Shown here piece after piece: positions 52,994 to 61,749 of a stretch of DNA of 64,000 bases. The DNA is from UBA668 sp039796575 (lineage in GTDB: Bacteria > Actinomycetota > Acidimicrobiia > Acidimicrobiales > Ilumatobacteraceae). Position 1 is the first letter of the stretch, and the number at the start of each line of letters is the position of its first letter. The position numbers and the translations under genes are program-made. The notes below the pieces were generated by a model. It saw only the letters and a program-made list of their open reading frames with translations, did not search any database and was not told the DNA's origin. The stretch spans positions 1-64,000 of the forward strand of contig JBDKJP010000072.1 in NCBI GenBank assembly GCA_039796575.1, read 5' to 3'.

Positions 52994-53470
52994 GTGGAGA
53001 ATCCGTGGTCGATGGACAGGACCGGCACGCACATCGACCACATCGACCGCTCGATCATCGAGCAGTTGCAGCGCGACGGCCGTGTGCCGTACACCCGCCT
53101 CGGTGCCGCCGTCGGCCTGTCGGAGGCCGCGGTGCGCCAGCGCGTGCAGCGCCTCACGGACGCCGGCGTGATGCAGGTGGTGGCGGTCACGAACCCGCTG
53201 TCGCACGGCAAGCGGCGCATGGCCATGATCGGCGTGCGCACCGAGGGCCCCACCGACGACATCGCGAAGACGCTCCAGGCGATGCCCGACATCGACTACC
53301 TGGTGGTCACTGCGGGCACGTTCGACCTGATGGCCGAAGTGGTCGTGAACGACGACCTCGGCCTGCTCGACCTCACCAACCGCATCCGCCAGGTGCCCGG
53401 CGTGCGCAACACCGAGACGTTCATCTACCTCGACCTGGTGAAGCAGACCTTCACCTGGGGCGCCCACTAA
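52994..53470 (+). CDS. Lrp/AsnC-family regulator
   Basis: 158 residues (GTG 52994; ATG 53012 is an alternative). The helix-turn-helix is IDRSIIEQLQRDGRVPYTRLGAAVGLSEAAVRQRVQRLTDAGVM, followed by a RAM ligand-binding domain ending NTETFIYLDLVKQTFTW. It is divergent from potA across a 214-bp gap that contains a GC-rich inverted repeat around 52955-52991, so it probably controls the amine transport and oxidation genes. Confidence 0.9.
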   Translation: MENPWSMDRTGTHIDHIDRSIIEQLQRDGRVPYTRLGAAVGLSEAAVRQRVQRLTDAGVMQVVAVTNPLSHGKRRMAMIGVRTEGPTDDIAKTLQAMPDIDYLVVTAGTFDLMAEVVVNDDLGLLDLTNRIRQVPGVRNTETFIYLDLVKQTFTWGAH

Positions 53471-53509
53471 CCAGTCGCCCGCCGTCACCCCTCCGCCGGC
53501 GGCCCCGGT

Positions 53510-53600
53510 GGTCGGGTCCGATTCGTGCCACCTGTGGCTCACTTCGGACCCACGGGTGCGAATCACGCCGCCCATGGCGCGAAACGGACCCGTGGGTCCG
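53510..53600 (+). repeat. Palindrome array, family B, copy 2
   Basis: A half site CGGGTCCG (53513-53520), then CGGACCCACGGGTGCG (53545-53560, one arm mismatch) and CGGACCCGTGGGTCCG (53585-53600). Palindrome centres are 40 bp apart, the same as copy 1, with 24-bp spacers. Flanking blocks TTCGTGCCA and TGGCGCGAAA can also pair. It lies between the convergent Lrp gene (ends 53470) and the second Lrp gene (ends 53621). Confidence 0.85.
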
Positions 53601-53620
53601 AAACCGGCCGCGAGCGGCGG

Positions 53621-54073
53621 TCAGCCGAGGACGGGACGGAGCACGAACTTGCTCTCGGTGCGGGCCACGCCGCCGTCGGTCTTCAGCCAGCGGATGAAGT
53701 CGTCGAGCCCCTCGGCGCCGGCACAGTCGACGATGATCGTGTAGTCGGCCGGACCAGTGACGTACATCGCCAGCTCCACCTCGTCGCGCTCGAGCAGCCG
53801 CCGTTCGAACTCGGCCGGGTCGAGGCCGGGCGGCAACGCCGCGTCCACGACGGCCCGCACGTCGCGGCCGAGGGCCTTGCGGTCGATGTGCGCGCCGTAG
53901 CCGCGGATCACCCCAGCTGCCTCGAGGCGACGCACCCGGTCGGCCACCGACGACGGGGCGAGGTGCACCCGATCGGCGAGGTCCTTCCAACTGATCCGAC
54001 CCTCGACGCCGAGGATGTCGATGATTCGTCGGTCGATTCGGTCGATCACCGTTGATTCGTCGGCCATCTCCAC
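53621..54073 (-). CDS. Lrp/AsnC-family regulator, AldR-like
   Basis: 150 residues. DNA-binding part IDRRIIDILGVEGRISWKDLADRVHLAPSSVADRVRRLEAAGVI and a RAM domain (ELAMYVTGPADYTIIVDCAGAEGLDDFIRWL). It is divergent from alanine dehydrogenase with a 56-bp gap, the arrangement of AldR in mycobacteria, where alanine relieves repression or activates ald. GTG 54073 or ATG 54067 is the start. Confidence 0.88.
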   Translation of the reverse strand: MEMADESTVIDRIDRRIIDILGVEGRISWKDLADRVHLAPSSVADRVRRLEAAGVIRGYGAHIDRKALGRDVRAVVDAALPPGLDPAEFERRLLERDEVELAMYVTGPADYTIIVDCAGAEGLDDFIRWLKTDGGVARTESKFVLRPVLG

Positions 54074-54105
54074 AGTCTGTCGGAGAAACAGCCGTTGATC
54101 AACGG
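54049..54105. promoter_or_regulatory. Probable AldR-type operator
   Basis: A perfect 14-bp palindrome CCGTTGATCAACGG (54092-54105) sits in the gap between the divergent Lrp gene and ald, and a half copy CCGTTGAT lies 43 bp away (54049-54056, just inside the regulator gene). Lrp-type proteins bind several such sites in phase. The match to any known consensus is not claimed. Confidence 0.55.
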
Positions 54106-54129
54106 ATTCGACTGGTGGAAGATCAGCGC

Positions 54130-55248
54130 ATGATCAACACCGTCGGGGTCCCCAAGGAAATCAAGACCGCAGAGCACCGCGTGGCGATGACGCCCGACGG
54201 TGTGCGTGAGTTCGAACGGCTCGGGATCGACGTGTTCGTCGAGACCGGCGCCGGCGAAGGGGCCAGCTTCCACGACGACGACTACCGCGCCGCCGGCGCC
54301 ACCATCGTGCCCACCGCGGCGGATGCGTGGGCGCAGCAGATGGTGGTGAAGGTGAAGGAGCCGAAGGAGGAGGAGTTCACGTTCCTCCGCCCCGACCTCA
54401 CCCTGTTCACCTACCTCCACCTCGCCGCCTACCCGGGCGTGGCGAAGGCCCTCCTCGACGCCGGCACCACCGGCATCGCGTACGAGACCGTGCAGCTGCC
54501 CGGCGGCGCACTCCCCCTGCTCGCGCCGATGAGCGAGGTGGCCGGTCGGCTCGCCCCGCAGATGGGCGCCCACTACCTCGAGCGCCACAACGGCGGGCGC
54601 GGCGTGCTGATGGGCGGCGCCCCCGGCGTGCAGCCCGCGAAGGTCGTGGTGCTCGGCGCCGGCAACGTCGGCTGGCACTCGGCCTGGATCGCCGCCGGCA
54701 TGGAGGCCGAGGTCGTGCTGTTCGACAAGAACCTCGACCGTCTGCGCTGGGTCGACCAGATCAACAAGGGCCGCATCGTCACGCTCGCCTCCAACCGTGG
54801 CGCGCTCGAGCGCAACATCGCCGACGCCGACCTGGTGATCGGCGCCGTGCTGGTGGCCGGCGGCCGCGCCCCCGTGGTGGTCACCGACGACATGGTGCGC
54901 ACGATGAAGAAGGGCGCCGTCATCGTCGACGTCGCGGTCGACCAAGGTGGCTGCATCGAGACCATCCACGAGACCACGCACAACGACCCGGTGTACGAGC
55001 TGCACGGCGTGCTCCACTACGCGGTCGGCAACATGCCGGGCGCCGTGCCGCACACCAGCACCTACGCGCTCACCAACGCCACGCTCCCCTACCAGCTCGA
55101 GGTGGCACGCCACGGCGTGGCCGAGGCCTGCCGTCGCGACGAGGCCCTGTCGCACGGCCTCAACACCCACGCAGGCCAGGTCACCAACGCCCCGGTCGCC
55201 GAGTTCCTCGACACCGCGTTCGTGGCCCCGCTCGACGCGCTCGCCTGA
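54130..55248 (+). CDS. ald: Alanine dehydrogenase
   Basis: 372 residues, family length. VGVPKEIKTAEHRVAMTPDGV carries the substrate-binding Arg and the VKVKEPKEEEF region the catalytic Lys. The NAD-binding VVVLGAGNVGWHSAWIAAGMEAEVVLFD and the MPGAVPHTSTYALTNATLPY segment are intact. It interconverts L-alanine with pyruvate and ammonia. ATG 54130. Confidence 0.96.
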   Translation: MINTVGVPKEIKTAEHRVAMTPDGVREFERLGIDVFVETGAGEGASFHDDDYRAAGATIVPTAADAWAQQMVVKVKEPKEEEFTFLRPDLTLFTYLHLAAYPGVAKALLDAGTTGIAYETVQLPGGALPLLAPMSEVAGRLAPQMGAHYLERHNGGRGVLMGGAPGVQPAKVVVLGAGNVGWHSAWIAAGMEAEVVLFDKNLDRLRWVDQINKGRIVTLASNRGALERNIADADLVIGAVLVAGGRAPVVVTDDMVRTMKKGAVIVDVAVDQGGCIETIHETTHNDPVYELHGVLHYAVGNMPGAVPHTSTYALTNATLPYQLEVARHGVAEACRRDEALSHGLNTHAGQVTNAPVAEFLDTAFVAPLDALA

Positions 55249-55276
55249 ACCGCTGCGCGCGGCGTACGGTTCGCGC

Positions 55277-56476
55277 ATGGCAACTCTCGCGGCCGATCTC
55301 GACCTTCCGTTCTTCGAAGGTCGCAACGTCAACCAGAACCCCGAACTCCCCGCCGACGGGTGGCTGGCGCGCAACTTCTTCGGCTACGCGGTCTGGCACT
55401 ACGACGACGCCGTCGGCATCCTGCGCGACAAGCGCTGGCACAACGCGGCCGGCCGCATCCCCGAACTGATGGGCATCACCAACGAGGAGTTCCTCTCGCG
55501 CCAGGGTGTCAGCATCCTCAGCGCCGAGGGCGACATGCACACGCGCCTCCGCCGCCTCGTCGCACCCGCGTTCTCGCCGCGTTCCGCCGACCGGCTGCGT
55601 CCGTTCATGCGCGAGGTCATCAACGGCCTCGTCGACAACGTGTCGGCCGCAGGCAAGGCCGACTTCGCCACCGACATCTGCGAGCCGTACCCGATCCCCA
55701 TCATCTGTGAGCTGCTCGGTGCGCCGAAGAGCGACTGGCAGCTGTTCAGCCGATGGGCCAACGACGTGCTCGAGATCTTCTCGCTCGACGTGGCCACGAA
55801 GCTCGACCTCATCATGCGCACCCAGAACGAGCTCGACGCCTACACGCGCGAGCTCATCGCCGAGCGCCGCAGCAAGCCGGCCGACGACCTCCTCACCGAC
55901 CTCATCGCGCAGGAGGAAGCCGGCGACAAGCTCTCCACCGACGAACTGGTGATGATGGTCAACGCCGTCATCGTGGGCGGCACCGACACCACCCGCAACC
56001 AGCTCGGCTGCGCGGTGAACCTGTTCGCCCAGCACCCCGAGCAGTGGGCGCTGTTGGCCGAGCAGCCCGACCTCGCGCAGCGCGCCGTCGAGGAGTCGAT
56101 GCGCCACTTCGGCGCCGTGCGCGGCACGGCCCGCTTCGCCAGCGTCGACATCGAGTACAAGGGCGTGCTGTTCCCCGCGGGCACGTTCATGGCGGTCGGC
56201 CTCAACGAGGCCAACCACGACACCGCCGTGTTCGACCAGCCCGAGGTGTTCGACATCACGGCGCAGAAGAGCGACCAGCCGCAGCTGACATTCGGGTCGG
56301 GCATCCACTACTGCCTCGGTCAGGCGCTCGCCCGCGCCGAACTGCAGGAGGCGCTGCCGTTGCTCGCGCAGCGCATGCCGAACCTGCGCCTCGACGGCGA
56401 CACCACGTGGAAGCCCGACGGCGTGGGCATCTTCGGCCCCGCCCACATGCCCGTCACCTTCGACCCCGGCCACTGA
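55277..56476 (+). CDS. Cytochrome P450
   Basis: 399 residues, bacterial soluble P450. The I-helix oxygen-binding motif is VGGTDTTRNQ near 235, the ExxR motif is ESMR in VEESMRHFG, and the heme-ligand loop is FGSGIHYCLGQALARAE near 335. All key residues are present, so it should be active. No ferredoxin or reductase gene is adjacent. Substrate unknown; gene neighbours do not suggest a biosynthetic cluster. Confidence 0.95.
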   Translation: MATLAADLDLPFFEGRNVNQNPELPADGWLARNFFGYAVWHYDDAVGILRDKRWHNAAGRIPELMGITNEEFLSRQGVSILSAEGDMHTRLRRLVAPAFSPRSADRLRPFMREVINGLVDNVSAAGKADFATDICEPYPIPIICELLGAPKSDWQLFSRWANDVLEIFSLDVATKLDLIMRTQNELDAYTRELIAERRSKPADDLLTDLIAQEEAGDKLSTDELVMMVNAVIVGGTDTTRNQLGCAVNLFAQHPEQWALLAEQPDLAQRAVEESMRHFGAVRGTARFASVDIEYKGVLFPAGTFMAVGLNEANHDTAVFDQPEVFDITAQKSDQPQLTFGSGIHYCLGQALARAELQEALPLLAQRMPNLRLDGDTTWKPDGVGIFGPAHMPVTFDPGH

Positions 56477-56489
56477 CCCCCGCCGATCC

Positions 56490-56536
56490 CCCGCGAACTC
56501 AAGTTCGCGGGTATGTCGCGCGAACTTAAGTTCGCG
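56490..56536. repeat. Paired palindromes, family A, copy 2
   Basis: Palindrome one (56490-56511, CCCGCGAACT-CA-AGTTCGCGGG, 2-nt centre) and palindrome two (56519-56536, CGCGAACTTAAGTTCGCG, perfect) are 27 bp apart centre to centre. This is the same spacing and almost the same sequence as copy 1 at 23228. It fills the gap between the convergent P450 gene and the small lipoprotein gene. Confidence 0.85.
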
Positions 56537-56552
56537 GGATCAGCGAGCGCGG

Positions 56553-57056
56553 TCAGGTGATCACGAGGCCGGGCCGGCCTTGGAAGAACGAGCCGTCGAC
56601 CATGCCCGAGATGTTGAGCATCGCCAGGACGACGCCATTGCGGCCCGACAGGTCCACCTCAGGCGCCTCCAGCACATCGATGATGTGCTGCAACTGCTCC
56701 GCCAGCATCAAGGTCCAGCCCTTCCCCGCGATGGGGTCGAGATCGGCGGCCACTGCCGCTTGCGCGTCGTCGCACACCCCCCGGGCCTGGTCGAGCAACT
56801 CGGGATCGACCGGCGCGACCGTCGCCGGTGGCGTCGAGGACGTGATCCACGAGACGTCGAAGTGCATGAGGTCGGCCATCGCCTTCACGCAACCGACTGC
56901 GACGTCGGCGGTCGAGCGCGTGATGTCGTCATCGCGGACGTTGCGATCGCGTTCGACGGTGGTGCTCGATGCATCGGCCGACGTGTCGCCGTCTCCGCCG
57001 CACCCAGACAGAGCCAGGGTGCCGGCGACGACGGCCGCGGCGATGGAGTGACGCAT
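56553..57056 (-). CDS. Putative lipoprotein
   Basis: 167 residues. Signal peptide MRHSIAAAVVAGTLALSGC with a lipobox (LSGC). The mature part is helical, with several cysteines (VGCVKA, GVCDDA) and no recognised domain. Its ATG overlaps the stop of the preceding beta-lactamase-like gene (TGATG), so the two are coupled. Confidence 0.7.
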   Translation of the reverse strand: MRHSIAAAVVAGTLALSGCGGDGDTSADASSTTVERDRNVRDDDITRSTADVAVGCVKAMADLMHFDVSWITSSTPPATVAPVDPELLDQARGVCDDAQAAVAADLDPIAGKGWTLMLAEQLQHIIDVLEAPEVDLSGRNGVVLAMLNISGMVDGSFFQGRPGLVIT

Positions 57057-58195
57057 CAGGGGCCGACGGCGGCGAAGGCGGCGTTCACCAACGACGAGCC
57101 GCGCTCGTCGCCGACCAGGCCACCTTCCATCTTGTTCATCATGTAGGTGATGGTCATGCGGTTGTCGAGGTCGTTGATGACCAGAGAGCCGCCCCAACCA
57201 CCCCAAGCGCAGACGCGGCGGTCGGGCACGAACGGCATCGACTCGGTGGCGAGGCCGTAGCCGATGCCGAACTTCGCCGACACCATCAGCACCTGGTCGA
57301 TGCCCTCGGCCTGCACCTCGAAGATGCGGTCGATGGTGTCCTGGCCGAGCAGGCGGACACCGTTGACCACACCGCCGTTGCTGATGGCGCTCTGCGCGAT
57401 CGCGATGGAGCGGGCGTTGCCGTGGCCGTTGGCGGCACCGATGTCGGCCTGACGCCACTCCTTCGTCCACGACGCCTCGGCACCCGGCGCCGGACCGGTG
57501 AACGTCTTCACCGCCACCATGTCGGGCGGGAGCTGCGAGAAGTCGACCGGCAGGGGCGGCGGCGGGATGACGTTGCTGACGCGACCGAACTCGCTCTCGG
57601 GCAACCCGATGTGGAAGTCGACGCCGAGCGGCGTGGCCACCTCGTCACGGAAGAACTCGCCGAGCTTCTTGCCGGTGATGCGGCGGATGACCTCACCCAC
57701 GAGGTGACCCTGGTTGAGCGCGTGGTAGCCGCTCGCGGTGCCGGGCTCCCACCACGGCGCCTGTGCGGCGAGCTTCGCCGTGCTCTTCTCCCAGTCGTAG
57801 ATGTCGTCCACCACGACCGGCTGATCCCAGCCCGACACGCCGGACGTGTGCGACATGAGGTGCTTGACGAGCACGCCCTCCTTGCCGTTCTGGGCGAACT
57901 CGGGCCAGTAGGCGGCGACGGGCGCGTCGAGATCGAGCTGCCCGCGGTCGGCCAGCATCAGCGCGCACAGCGCCATCTGGGTCTTGGTGCTCGACCACAC
58001 GTTGGTGATGGTGTGCTCACCCCACGGTGCGCTGTGCGCCTGGTCGACCCAGCCACCCCACATGTCGACGACGAGCTCGCCCTCGAGCATCACCGCGACC
58101 GACGCGCCGACGTCGGCGCCCGAGTCGATGTTCGCCGACAGGATGTCGCGCATCGCGCCGAAGCGCGGATCGCAGGTGCCGTTGATCTCGGCCAT
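57056..58195 (-). CDS. Beta-lactamase/serine hydrolase-fold protein (EstB-like)
   Basis: 379 residues. The class-C-like SxxK motif is SSTKTQM near 70 and the second motif YHALN near 160. The third element (KTG/HTG-like) is not obvious by eye. The family includes carboxylesterases (EstB), and members without signal peptides act in the cytoplasm; none is seen here. ATG 58195 is preferred over GTG-like upstream codons. Likely an esterase rather than an antibiotic-resistance enzyme. Confidence 0.82.
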   Translation of the reverse strand: MAEINGTCDPRFGAMRDILSANIDSGADVGASVAVMLEGELVVDMWGGWVDQAHSAPWGEHTITNVWSSTKTQMALCALMLADRGQLDLDAPVAAYWPEFAQNGKEGVLVKHLMSHTSGVSGWDQPVVVDDIYDWEKSTAKLAAQAPWWEPGTASGYHALNQGHLVGEVIRRITGKKLGEFFRDEVATPLGVDFHIGLPESEFGRVSNVIPPPPLPVDFSQLPPDMVAVKTFTGPAPGAEASWTKEWRQADIGAANGHGNARSIAIAQSAISNGGVVNGVRLLGQDTIDRIFEVQAEGIDQVLMVSAKFGIGYGLATESMPFVPDRRVCAWGGWGGSLVINDLDNRMTITYMMNKMEGGLVGDERGSSLVNAAFAAVGP

Positions 58196-58244
58196 GTTCA
58201 CTACCCCCAAGGTGTGCGTTCCCCGGCAGTGACCGTAGCCGGGG

Positions 58245-58838
58245 TCAGCGAGGGTCGCGCCACATGAGCCACATCGGCGGCCCGTTGCGGCGATGGGTCA
58301 TCTGCTGCCGCACCTCGAACCCGAACCGGCCGTAGAACGCGATGTTCTGCTCCTTCGAGTTCTCGAGGTACATGCCGACGCCTTCGCGATCGGCACGCTC
58401 CACCATCGGGTCGAACAGCATGCGCCCGAAACCCTTGCCCTGCTGCGCCGGGTCGGTGCCGATGAACTCGAGGTAGTAGTGCGGCTCGGCCGGATGGAGC
58501 TTCTCGAGATCGGTGAGCACCTGCAGGTTGGAGAAGAACTTCGTCCCGTACAGCTTCAGGAAGCGGGGCGTGTAGCGCGCCACCGCGGTGATGGGCACCT
58601 TCCAGTGGCCCGGCGGCGACCAGAGCGCCGCGGCCTCCACACCGGGCGTCACGTAGGTCTCCCCGTGCGGCAGCTGGATGCGCGTGAACGCGTCGAAGAA
58701 CGGCAGCACCTGTTCGGTGGTGAGCGTGCGACCGCCGGCGAGGAACATCTTGATCGGGTCGTCGTGGAACGCCTTCGCCAGGGTGAGTGAGATGGCGGCG
58801 ATGTCGTCGGGTGTGGCCTTGCGGGCGGCGGCTGGCAT
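58245..58838 (-). CDS. GNAT-family N-acetyltransferase
   Basis: 197 residues from ATG 58838. The acetyl-CoA motif is LEFIGTDPAQQGKGFGRMLFDPMVERAD near residue 120, and the C-terminal YGRFGFEVRQQM closes the fold. Substrate unknown. The start is 13 bp from the divergent F420-type oxidoreductase start, so the promoters overlap. Confidence 0.85.
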   Translation of the reverse strand: MPAAARKATPDDIAAISLTLAKAFHDDPIKMFLAGGRTLTTEQVLPFFDAFTRIQLPHGETYVTPGVEAAALWSPPGHWKVPITAVARYTPRFLKLYGTKFFSNLQVLTDLEKLHPAEPHYYLEFIGTDPAQQGKGFGRMLFDPMVERADREGVGMYLENSKEQNIAFYGRFGFEVRQQMTHRRNGPPMWLMWRDPR

Positions 58839-58851
58839 ACGGTCCCACCCT

Positions 58852-59907
58852 ATGACCTCCGCGATGAAGCCCAAGTCGATGAAGCTCGGTTACAACTCCG
58901 GTTACTGGGGTAGCGGCCCGCCCGCCGGCGCGCTCGAGGCGATCAAGGAGGCGGAGCGGCTGGGCTACAGCTCGGCGTGGACGGCGGAGGCGTACGGCAG
59001 CGACGCACTGACGCCGCTCGCGTGGTGGGGTGCCCACACCAGCACCATCCAGCTCGGTACGGCGATCGTGCAGATGAGCGCACGCACCCCCGCCGCGACG
59101 GCGATGGCGGCGATGACGATGGACCACCTCAGCGAGGGCCGGTTCATCCTCGGCCTCGGCGTCAGCGGCCCGCAGGTGGTGGAGGGCTGGTACGGGCAGG
59201 AGTACCCGAAGCCGCTCGCCCGCACCCGCGAGTACGTCGAGATCGTGCGTCAGATCATCCGCCGCGAGTCGCCCGTCGACTTCCACGGCGAGTTCTACGA
59301 CATGCCCAACAAGGGCGGCACGGGCCTCGGCAAGCCACTGAAGAGCACCATCCACCCGCGCCGCCAGGAGATCCCCATCTACCTCGGCGCCGAGGGCCCG
59401 AAGAACGTCGCGCTCGCAGCCGAGATCTGCGACGGCTGGCTGCCCCTGTTCTTCAGCCCGAAGGAGGACGCCTTCTACCGCGCCTGCCTGCAGGAGGGGT
59501 TCGACAAGGCCGACGATCCGTCGAAGAAGGACCGCTTCGAGGTCGCCGCGACGTTGATGATGATCCCGGGTGACGACGTGGAGAAGTGCGCCGACATGGT
59601 GCGCCCGTTCCTCGCGCTCTACGCCGGTGGCATGGGTGCCCGCGGCGCGAACTTCCACTTCGAGGTGTTCGCCCGCATGGGCTACGAGGACGTCGCACTG
59701 AAGGTGCAGGACCTGTACCTCGCCGGCAAGAAGCAGGAGGCCGCCGCGGCCATCCCGCTCGCGATGGTGGAGGACGTGGCGCTCGTCGGCCCGCCCGACA
59801 AGATCCGCGCCGAGCTCGATCAGTGGCGCGAGACCTGCCTCACCACGTTCCTCGTGAGCGGCCCGAAGCAGGTGCTCGGCCAGTACGCGGAGATGATCCT
59901 CGGCTAA
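58852..59907 (+). CDS. LLM-class (F420-type) oxidoreductase
   Basis: 351 residues of the bacterial luciferase-like superfamily. KLGYNSGYWGSGPPAGALEAIKEAERLGYSSAWTAEAYGSDALTPLAW and LGLGVSGPQVVEGWYGQ are typical of actinobacterial F420-dependent members (methylene-tetrahydromethanopterin reductase-like). Cofactor choice between F420 and FMN is inferred from the family. The 3' end overlaps the convergent DUF389 gene by 4 bp. Confidence 0.88.
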   Translation: MTSAMKPKSMKLGYNSGYWGSGPPAGALEAIKEAERLGYSSAWTAEAYGSDALTPLAWWGAHTSTIQLGTAIVQMSARTPAATAMAAMTMDHLSEGRFILGLGVSGPQVVEGWYGQEYPKPLARTREYVEIVRQIIRRESPVDFHGEFYDMPNKGGTGLGKPLKSTIHPRRQEIPIYLGAEGPKNVALAAEICDGWLPLFFSPKEDAFYRACLQEGFDKADDPSKKDRFEVAATLMMIPGDDVEKCADMVRPFLALYAGGMGARGANFHFEVFARMGYEDVALKVQDLYLAGKKQEAAAAIPLAMVEDVALVGPPDKIRAELDQWRETCLTTFLVSGPKQVLGQYAEMILG

Positions 59908-60887
59908 CCCTCGTCGCCCAGTGCCACGGTGGCCCGCGGCAGCAACTCGAGCACCACGCCCGACGGGTCCACGCCTGCGGCGGCGAGCTCCGCTGCCAGC
60001 TCGTCCACCGCCGGCAGCGGCGGGAGGCCGACCACCACGACGTCGGTGCGCAACCCGTTCGACGTGACCGAGAGCACCGACCAACCCAACGGCTCGGCCC
60101 ACGCCTCGGTCACCGTGCGCACGGTCGACTCACGCCGAACGTTGCGCGTGATCTGCACCGTCGATGCGAACAACGGGATCCCCACGATCACCAGGAATGC
60201 GACGATGACGGCGATCGCGCCCTTGCGGTTGACCGTTCGACCCGTCTGCGGATGCACCTTGGTGTGCACCCGGTACACGGCCATCACGATGATGCCGGTG
60301 ACGAGGATGGCCGCCACGTTGGTGGCGAACAGCAGCAACGCGCCGAGCGACTCCTCCCATGCCCCGGCCTCGGCGGTGAGGCCGACCACCGTCAGCGGCG
60401 GCACGAGCGAGATCGCGATGGCGACGCCCGGCAACGTGTCGGAGATGTCGGTGCGAGCCAACGCCACCGACCCGACCACGCCAGTGGCGAGCGCCGCGAC
60501 GAGGTCGACCACCGACGGGCTGACACGGCCGGCCACCTGGCTGTTGGTGGCCGCCACCACGTCGCCGACCACGAACACACCCATCAGGTAGCCGATGCCG
60601 ATGGCCGCCGCTGCGCCGGCCGCCACCAGCGCGACCGAGCGGACGAGGTTGGCGCGGTCGGCGATGATGACCGCGAGCGTGGTGCCGAGGATGGGCGTCA
60701 TCAACGGCGCGACGATCATGGCGCCGATCACGGTGGCCGTGGAGTCAGCGACCACACCGGCGGAGGCGATGATCGAGGCCAGCACGAGCAGGATCCAGAA
60801 ACGGCTGAGCCGTCGACGGAGGTTCGGGCCTTCGAAGAACACTGCGTCGCGCATGTGGGCGAGGTCGTTGAGCACCCTGTCGGTCAT
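59904..60887 (-). CDS. DUF389 membrane protein
   Basis: 327 residues from ATG 60887. About six hydrophobic helices; the DUF389 hallmark is the segment ASAGVVADSTATVIGAMIVAPLMTPILGTTLAV and later GVAIAISLVPPLTVVGLTAE. Role not established. Divergent from a bestrophin-like gene with 59 bp between starts. Confidence 0.88.
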   Translation of the reverse strand: MTDRVLNDLAHMRDAVFFEGPNLRRRLSRFWILLVLASIIASAGVVADSTATVIGAMIVAPLMTPILGTTLAVIIADRANLVRSVALVAAGAAAAIGIGYLMGVFVVGDVVAATNSQVAGRVSPSVVDLVAALATGVVGSVALARTDISDTLPGVAIAISLVPPLTVVGLTAEAGAWEESLGALLLFATNVAAILVTGIIVMAVYRVHTKVHPQTGRTVNRKGAIAVIVAFLVIVGIPLFASTVQITRNVRRESTVRTVTEAWAEPLGWSVLSVTSNGLRTDVVVVGLPPLPAVDELAAELAAAGVDPSGVVLELLPRATVALGDEG

Positions 60888-60946
60888 GCACGCCATTGGA
60901 GCACGCGGTCGCACTCGCAGAATGCGATCCGTGCTTCACTCGCGAG

Positions 60947-61741
60947 ATGAACCTGTTCCACCTCAACTCCGTGGTGCTCGCGTTGCTCGTCGCCGCGGTG
61001 CTCGCCGGCAGCGTCGCCACCGGCGTGCTCATCGGTCGCCGACGGCTCGCTCGCGGTGACGACAACCACGGCACCGTCGGGGTGGTGCAGGGCGCGCTGC
61101 TCGGCCTGGTCGGCCTCCTGCTCGCGTTCGGGTTGTCGATGGCGGTCGGCCGGTACGAGACACGTCGCGGGCTGGTGGTGCAGGAGGCCAACGACATCGG
61201 CACCACCTACCTCCGCGCACAGTTGCTGCCCGAGCCGCAACGAACTGCGTCGCTCGACCTCCTGAAGGAGTACGGCGACGCGGCGATCGTGATGGCCGAC
61301 CTGGTCCCCGGATCGGACGAGTTCGTGGCGGCCGCCGAGGTGAAGGAGGGGCTGCAGAACGAGCTGTGGGCGGTCGCGGGCGAGGTGATCGCCGACCGGC
61401 CGCAGGACGGCGCGCCGAAGCTCTACATCGAGGTGCTCAACGACACCATCGACACGCACACCGACCGCGTCGCCTCGCTCGGCAACCGGGTGCCGCCGCC
61501 GGTGATGTGGCTGGAGTTGCTGTGCAGCGCGCTCGCACTCGGCGCAATGGGCCTGTACCTCACCATGCTCGGTCGCAAGCTGGCGCCGTCGTTCCTCACG
61601 GCCGCCGTGCTCGGCGTCATCCTGCTCGTGTCGTTCGACCTCGACCGGCCCGAGCGCGGCATCATCACCGTCCCGAGCAACGCGTTGATCGACGTACGCG
61701 CGTCGATGGACGAACCGCCGGCCGCCGCAGCGCCCGACTGA
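60947..61741 (+). CDS. DUF4239-like membrane protein
   Basis: 264 residues. Two N-terminal helices and two C-terminal ones surround a soluble segment with GRYETRRGLVVQEANDIGTTYLRAQLLPE, the pattern of DUF4239 (bestrophin-like) proteins. Function is unknown. The gene is 8 bp from the convergent enoyl-CoA hydratase gene. Confidence 0.75.
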   Translation: MNLFHLNSVVLALLVAAVLAGSVATGVLIGRRRLARGDDNHGTVGVVQGALLGLVGLLLAFGLSMAVGRYETRRGLVVQEANDIGTTYLRAQLLPEPQRTASLDLLKEYGDAAIVMADLVPGSDEFVAAAEVKEGLQNELWAVAGEVIADRPQDGAPKLYIEVLNDTIDTHTDRVASLGNRVPPPVMWLELLCSALALGAMGLYLTMLGRKLAPSFLTAAVLGVILLVSFDLDRPERGIITVPSNALIDVRASMDEPPAAAAPD

Positions 61742-61749
61742 GCGGTGCG

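Noticed and set aside
50330..53575. A 1081-codon minus-strand frame through the binding protein and ATPase region
   Set aside because: Only the part from 51583 downward is a real gene (the binding lipoprotein). The upstream part is an out-of-frame reading of potA and antisense to the Lrp gene.
55277..56476. P450 as part of a secondary-metabolite cluster
   Set aside because: No PKS, NRPS, terpene synthase, ferredoxin or tailoring genes are adjacent; neighbours are alanine dehydrogenase and a lipoprotein.
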